Shown here: one piece after another, positions 5,956 to 8,374 of the stretch
How positions within the stretch are numbered: position 1 is the stretch's first letter
Layout of the letters: every line of letters starts with the position of its first letter
DNA from: an uncultured Ruminococcus sp.
GTDB lineage: Bacteria; Bacillota_A; Clostridia; Oscillospirales; Acutalibacteraceae
NCBI GenBank assembly: GCA_902798605.1
Contig: CADBXH010000115.1
Coordinates: 1-8,374 of the forward strand
DNA length: 8,374 nucleotides
Direction: 5' to 3'
Notes under the pieces: generated by a model
What the model saw: the letters and a program-made list of their open reading frames with translations, nothing else
Told to the model about the DNA's origin: nothing
Database searches by the model: none
Position numbers and translations under genes: made by a program

Positions 5956-8225
5956 TTGACAGCACTCCTCAAGCGGTCAGACCATTCTTGTACCTTTGAT
6001 TGTTCATCAAACCAATACTCTTTGAGTAACGGGATAAGCTCAAACTCAACAATATCAGTCAGCGTGTTTTCCTTAATCCCCTCAATATCGCAGAAATAGC
6101 TGTGACCGATACAGAAACCTTCTCCGAGCGAATCATCATCGGAGATCGTAATATTGAGCTGAGCAACACAATCAATAAGCCTGTTGAATTTTTTACTATC
6201 CAATTTGTGTTGATATTCTTTGAATCCGTTAGAATCAAAAGCGGGCTTCATATCAAAGAACTTAAATCTTCTGCGAAGAGCGTAGTCGATGATTGCCAAA
6301 CTTCTGTCTGCGGTGTTCATCATACCGATGATATAAACATTATCTGGAACAGAGAATTTATCCGCAGAATAAAGCAACCGAATAACGTTGTTGCGTTTAT
6401 CGGCTTCAATCATCATAAACAGCTCACCGAATATCTTGCTAAGATTGCCGCGGTTGATTTCATCAATAATAAAGAAATAATCGTTTTCTTTGTCCTCTTC
6501 GGCTTTTTTGCAGAATTTATAGAAAACGCCTTTTTGAATTTTAAAACTACCGGATTCTATAGGACGGAATCCTTCGATAAAATCTTCATAAGTGTAGCTT
6601 TGGTGGAACTGAATCAACTCTACACGCTCAGGATCCTTTACCCCCATAATCGAATACGCAAGTCTTTTAGCGGCAAATGTTTTACCGACGCCGGGAGCGC
6701 CTTGCAAAATCACATTCTTTTTATTTTTGAGTAATCTTACCAAAGTGTTGTAACTATCCTCACTGATATAAACGTCCGTTAAGAAATCGTATTTATCGTA
6801 AACATTCAACGGTGTTTCATCGACTTCGATATCATCGTCGTCATCTTCCGTATCAAACATTGCGTTAAGTGTTTCAACATATTCTGTGTATTGTGTAATA
6901 TCGGTCAGGGTTTTCATAGCAGCTTGACCGGGATGTTTCCACTCACCGATATTCGTCCACTTAACTTTACGAACGTTATTATATTCATCATCAGTGCTTT
7001 CATAGTATGAGTAATCTGACTCTACCACACCGCGTCCGATAACGGTATCTCTGCCTTTTTTCGCAAATACAATGTCGCCGGGTTTCATCTCGTTAGCAAA
7101 CTGCCAAGTAGCAAGGGCTGCATTACGATAAGGTTTATTGTCACCATATGCTTCCTGCATTGCGGTTTTCATCTCTGATTTAGAAGAGAATTGTGTTAAG
7201 TCGCCGATTTCGCCCCAGCCGATAAGCATAATACCTTTCTCGATACATTCATTCCATTTTGAGGCATTATGTCCGGGAGAGTAAATCCAGTAACGCTTTG
7301 TATTAACGTCTTCATCAGCAAGGGCTGAGCCTTTTTCCACACGATTATCTTGGTTCTCTTTTACAACCGTTTTGAAGATTTCGGAAGCCAATTCATCGGT
7401 CATATCAACAGTCCAACCTTTTTCCGTCAGTTTCCAAATACCGCGCGTACTGTTATCAATATAACCACCGCGTACTAAATACTGTCTTGCCCAAGCAACA
7501 TCATTATTGAACTCCGGTGTATTGGTTTTCCCGATTACCGCGCCGGTTTCTTTTGATGTAAGTTTCTCGTTTTCAATAATTTTCTTTCGTGCTTCTTTCG
7601 GAGTCGCAGAGCCGCCTAAATCTTTGAGCGCCTGCAATAGAGGTCTGAACCAGCGCAAGAATTTAGCGCCGGAATTTGACGATGAATCTTCCGTCAGTTT
7701 TTCATATCCGTCGTCCTGTTTGGAAACATTCCAAGCACTAAAAGACAAAGCGGAAAGTGAATCGTATGGAGACTTATCGGAATGAATATATGAAAGGCAC
7801 TCGTCACAGATAGCAAGATACGCTTCTGCTTCGGGCATAGATTTCAAATTCTTCACCTTTGCAACAACAGACTCAGGCAAGCTGTCGTTGTTTATGATAA
7901 ACCATCTGTTGCGAGAATCCAAATTCAAAAATCTGTTGGGACGAATCCAGTATAAGCCCATTGACAAATTCCACTTTACGCCCTTCTGGGAAAGGGAAGT
8001 ATTAAATGAATCGGAAAACTTCTCTCTGAGTTCAGGTGAGTCTGACTTTGAAAGTGCGATAGCATAATCGAAAACATCCCAAAGATTATCAATATCGTGT
8101 TCACCACGACCGTTGCCAAACCAATAGAATGTAGCCATCTGATTGTTCAACTTGTCCTGTAACACCTTATTGGTATTGATATTATTGATCGAATTACCCT
8201 GTATTACCTTTGTAGTGATTCGCAT
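5952..8225 (-). CDS. mcrB: McrB-like AAA+ GTPase with Mrr-N-like and EVE-like domains, fused in frame to the FlgL N-terminus
   Basis: This 757-residue frame has several parts. Residues 1-32 (from MRITTKVIQGNS to QMAT) are FlgL-like. Residues 33-165 hold FYWFGNGRGEHDIDNLW and NLSMGLYWIRPNRFLNLDSR, an N-terminal region seen in some McrB homologs. Residues 186-272 look like the Mrr N-terminal winged helix (RPLLQALKDLGG, GIWKLTEKGW). Residues 311-455 resemble EVE/PUA-like readers (YWIYSPGHNASKW, GDIVFAKKGRDTVIGRGVV). An acidic linker (459-470) leads to the AAA+ domain: Walker A GAPGVGKT (509-516), Walker B FFIIDE (584-589), and MNTADRS (636-642) with RRR after it. The NTAD motif marks McrB GTPases. 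The ATG at 8225 has GGGAGG six bases upstream, which is flgL's site. In family members I recall, extra sequence precedes the WF.....G..DIDNLW segment, so mcrB is probably 5'-truncated. Function is uncertain if its own N-terminus is lost. Confidence 0.9.
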   Translation of the reverse strand: MRITTKVIQGNSINNINTNKVLQDKLNNQMATFYWFGNGRGEHDIDNLWDVFDYAIALSKSDSPELREKFSDSFNTSLSQKGVKWNLSMGLYWIRPNRFLNLDSRNRWFIINNDSLPESVVAKVKNLKSMPEAEAYLAICDECLSYIHSDKSPYDSLSALSFSAWNVSKQDDGYEKLTEDSSSNSGAKFLRWFRPLLQALKDLGGSATPKEARKKIIENEKLTSKETGAVIGKTNTPEFNNDVAWARQYLVRGGYIDNSTRGIWKLTEKGWTVDMTDELASEIFKTVVKENQDNRVEKGSALADEDVNTKRYWIYSPGHNASKWNECIEKGIMLIGWGEIGDLTQFSSKSEMKTAMQEAYGDNKPYRNAALATWQFANEMKPGDIVFAKKGRDTVIGRGVVESDYSYYESTDDEYNNVRKVKWTNIGEWKHPGQAAMKTLTDITQYTEYVETLNAMFDTEDDDDDIEVDETPLNVYDKYDFLTDVYISEDSYNTLVRLLKNKKNVILQGAPGVGKTFAAKRLAYSIMGVKDPERVELIQFHQSYTYEDFIEGFRPIESGSFKIQKGVFYKFCKKAEEDKENDYFFIIDEINRGNLSKIFGELFMMIEADKRNNVIRLLYSADKFSVPDNVYIIGMMNTADRSLAIIDYALRRRFKFFDMKPAFDSNGFKEYQHKLDSKKFNRLIDCVAQLNITISDDDSLGEGFCIGHSYFCDIEGIKENTLTDIVEFELIPLLKEYWFDEQSKVQEWSDRLRSAVK
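8130..8225 (-). pseudogene. flgL: FlgL N-terminal fragment (32 codons) forming the start of the mcrB frame
   Basis: The peptide MRITTKVIQGNSINNINTNK followed by VLQDKLNNQMAT matches the start of the hook-filament junction protein FlgL. B. subtilis FlgL, as I recall it, begins MRVTQGMIQQNSLRYI and reaches TGKK at the same distance. Here the match stops at T32 and McrB-like sequence follows. The position straight after flgK, with its own GGGAGG site, is where flgL belongs in flagellar operons. The remaining ~90% of flgL is absent from the window, so hook-filament junction function is lost at this locus. Confidence 0.85.
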
Positions 8226-8231
8226 TTAATT

Positions 8232-8237
8232 CCTCCC
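8232..8237 (-). promoter_or_regulatory. Ribosome binding site of flgL, now driving the mcrB fusion
   Basis: GGGAGG on the minus strand lies six bases before the ATG at 8225. No comparable site precedes the internal Met30 codon (8136-8138): the nearest purine-rich stretch, AGGA, is more than 13 bases away. Translation of the fused frame therefore almost certainly begins at the flgL start. Confidence 0.75.
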
Positions 8238-8239
8238 AG

Positions 8240-8254
8240 AAGGATGTTATCCTT
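8240..8254. repeat. Short perfect inverted repeat between flgK and flgL start
   Basis: AAGGAT (8240-8245) and ATCCTT (8249-8254) are exact inverted arms with a 3-base loop. They overlap the flgK stop codon and end just upstream of the flgL ribosome binding site. No T-run follows, so it is not a terminator. It might tune translation or mRNA cleavage between the two genes, or be chance. Confidence 0.3.
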
Positions 8255-8374
8255 AAACACCGGTTTGTAAAATCAATCTGTCATATACTTCCGTAAGCGT
8301 CTGTATCATCTTGGATGCCAGTGTATATGCGTTCTGATATTTGATCAGATTAACCGCTTCATCATCTGTATCCA
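8253..8374 (-). CDS. flgK: FlgK (hook-associated protein 1), C-terminal end, cut by the window edge
   Basis: Thirty-nine codons end at TAA (8253-8255). The peptide includes DEEAVNLIKYQNAY-like sequence (here DDEAVNLIKYQNAYTLASKM) and ends TLTEVYDRLILQTGV. The pattern (E/D)E..NLI.YQ.AY.A.A.MI.....D.(L/I).....G(V) is the hallmark C-terminus shared by FlgK and other axial flagellar proteins, whose terminal helix packs in the rod-hook-filament core. FlgK joins hook to filament together with FlgL, and flgL normally follows it directly. Here the next start codon is indeed that of flgL, 27 bases on, but only its first 32 codons survive. Confidence 0.88.
   Translation of the reverse strand, partial: DTDDEAVNLIKYQNAYTLASKMIQTLTEVYDRLILQTGV

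Noticed and set aside
6102..6734. 210-codon plus-strand frame opposite mcrB
   Set aside because: It is antisense to the AAA+ motor region with Walker motifs; no ribosome binding site or family resemblance.
4927..8225. mcrBC as a clean insertion into flgL with attachment sites or terminal repeats
   Set aside because: No direct or inverted repeats at the two edges and no flgL 3' part downstream of mcrC were seen, so a simple insertion does not explain the layout.

Overview
The window looks like a piece of a Gram-positive clostridial genome, probably Oscillospiraceae/Ruminococcus-like. This is an inference from AT-leaning but mixed base composition, strong AGGAGG ribosome binding sites, a clostridial flagellar flgK-flgL remnant and the style of the encoded proteins. 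No RNA genes, CRISPR array, insertion sequence or tRNA were seen.

Layout, left to right. (1) 1-218, minus: the 5' end of a gene resembling the N-terminal sensor of CdaR/PucR-type regulators, with its own good promoter at 304-332. (2) 219-554: a 336-base divergent intergenic region with that promoter, an 18-bp palindrome and a leader hairpin. (3) 555-3318, plus: a tight four-gene operon encoding a calcineurin-like metallophosphoesterase, a radical SAM/SPASM enzyme, a class I SAM methyltransferase and a Cys-rich DUF3795-type gene broken by an internal deletion. Substrate and pathway are unknown. (4) 3349-3376: a strong bidirectional terminator. (5) 3407-4765, minus: a complete D-alanyl-D-alanine carboxypeptidase with a C-terminal transmembrane anchor and Arg-rich tail, and its own extended -10 promoter. 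(6) 4927-8225, minus: a two-gene McrBC-type modification-dependent restriction module, mcrB followed by mcrC with a 4-base overlap. (7) 8253-8374, minus: the 3' end of flgK.

The most striking observation is the start of the mcrB reading frame. Its first ~32 residues are the N-terminus of FlgL (flagellar hook-filament junction protein). They follow directly after flgK with flgL's ribosome binding site, then switch in frame to an McrB-like protein just before where FlgL would continue with its conserved TGKK motif. No rest of flgL is present. This is either a real recombination/deletion that fused a 5'-truncated mcrB to the flgL start, putting the restriction module under flagellar expression, or a chimeric assembly joint near 8125-8150. 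The sequence alone cannot decide.

The McrB-like protein is itself multi-modular. After the FlgL part come an N-terminal segment of unassigned fold, an Mrr-N-like winged helix, an EVE/PUA-like domain likely to read modified bases, an acidic linker and the McrB AAA+ GTPase. McrC supplies the PD-(D/E)XK nuclease.
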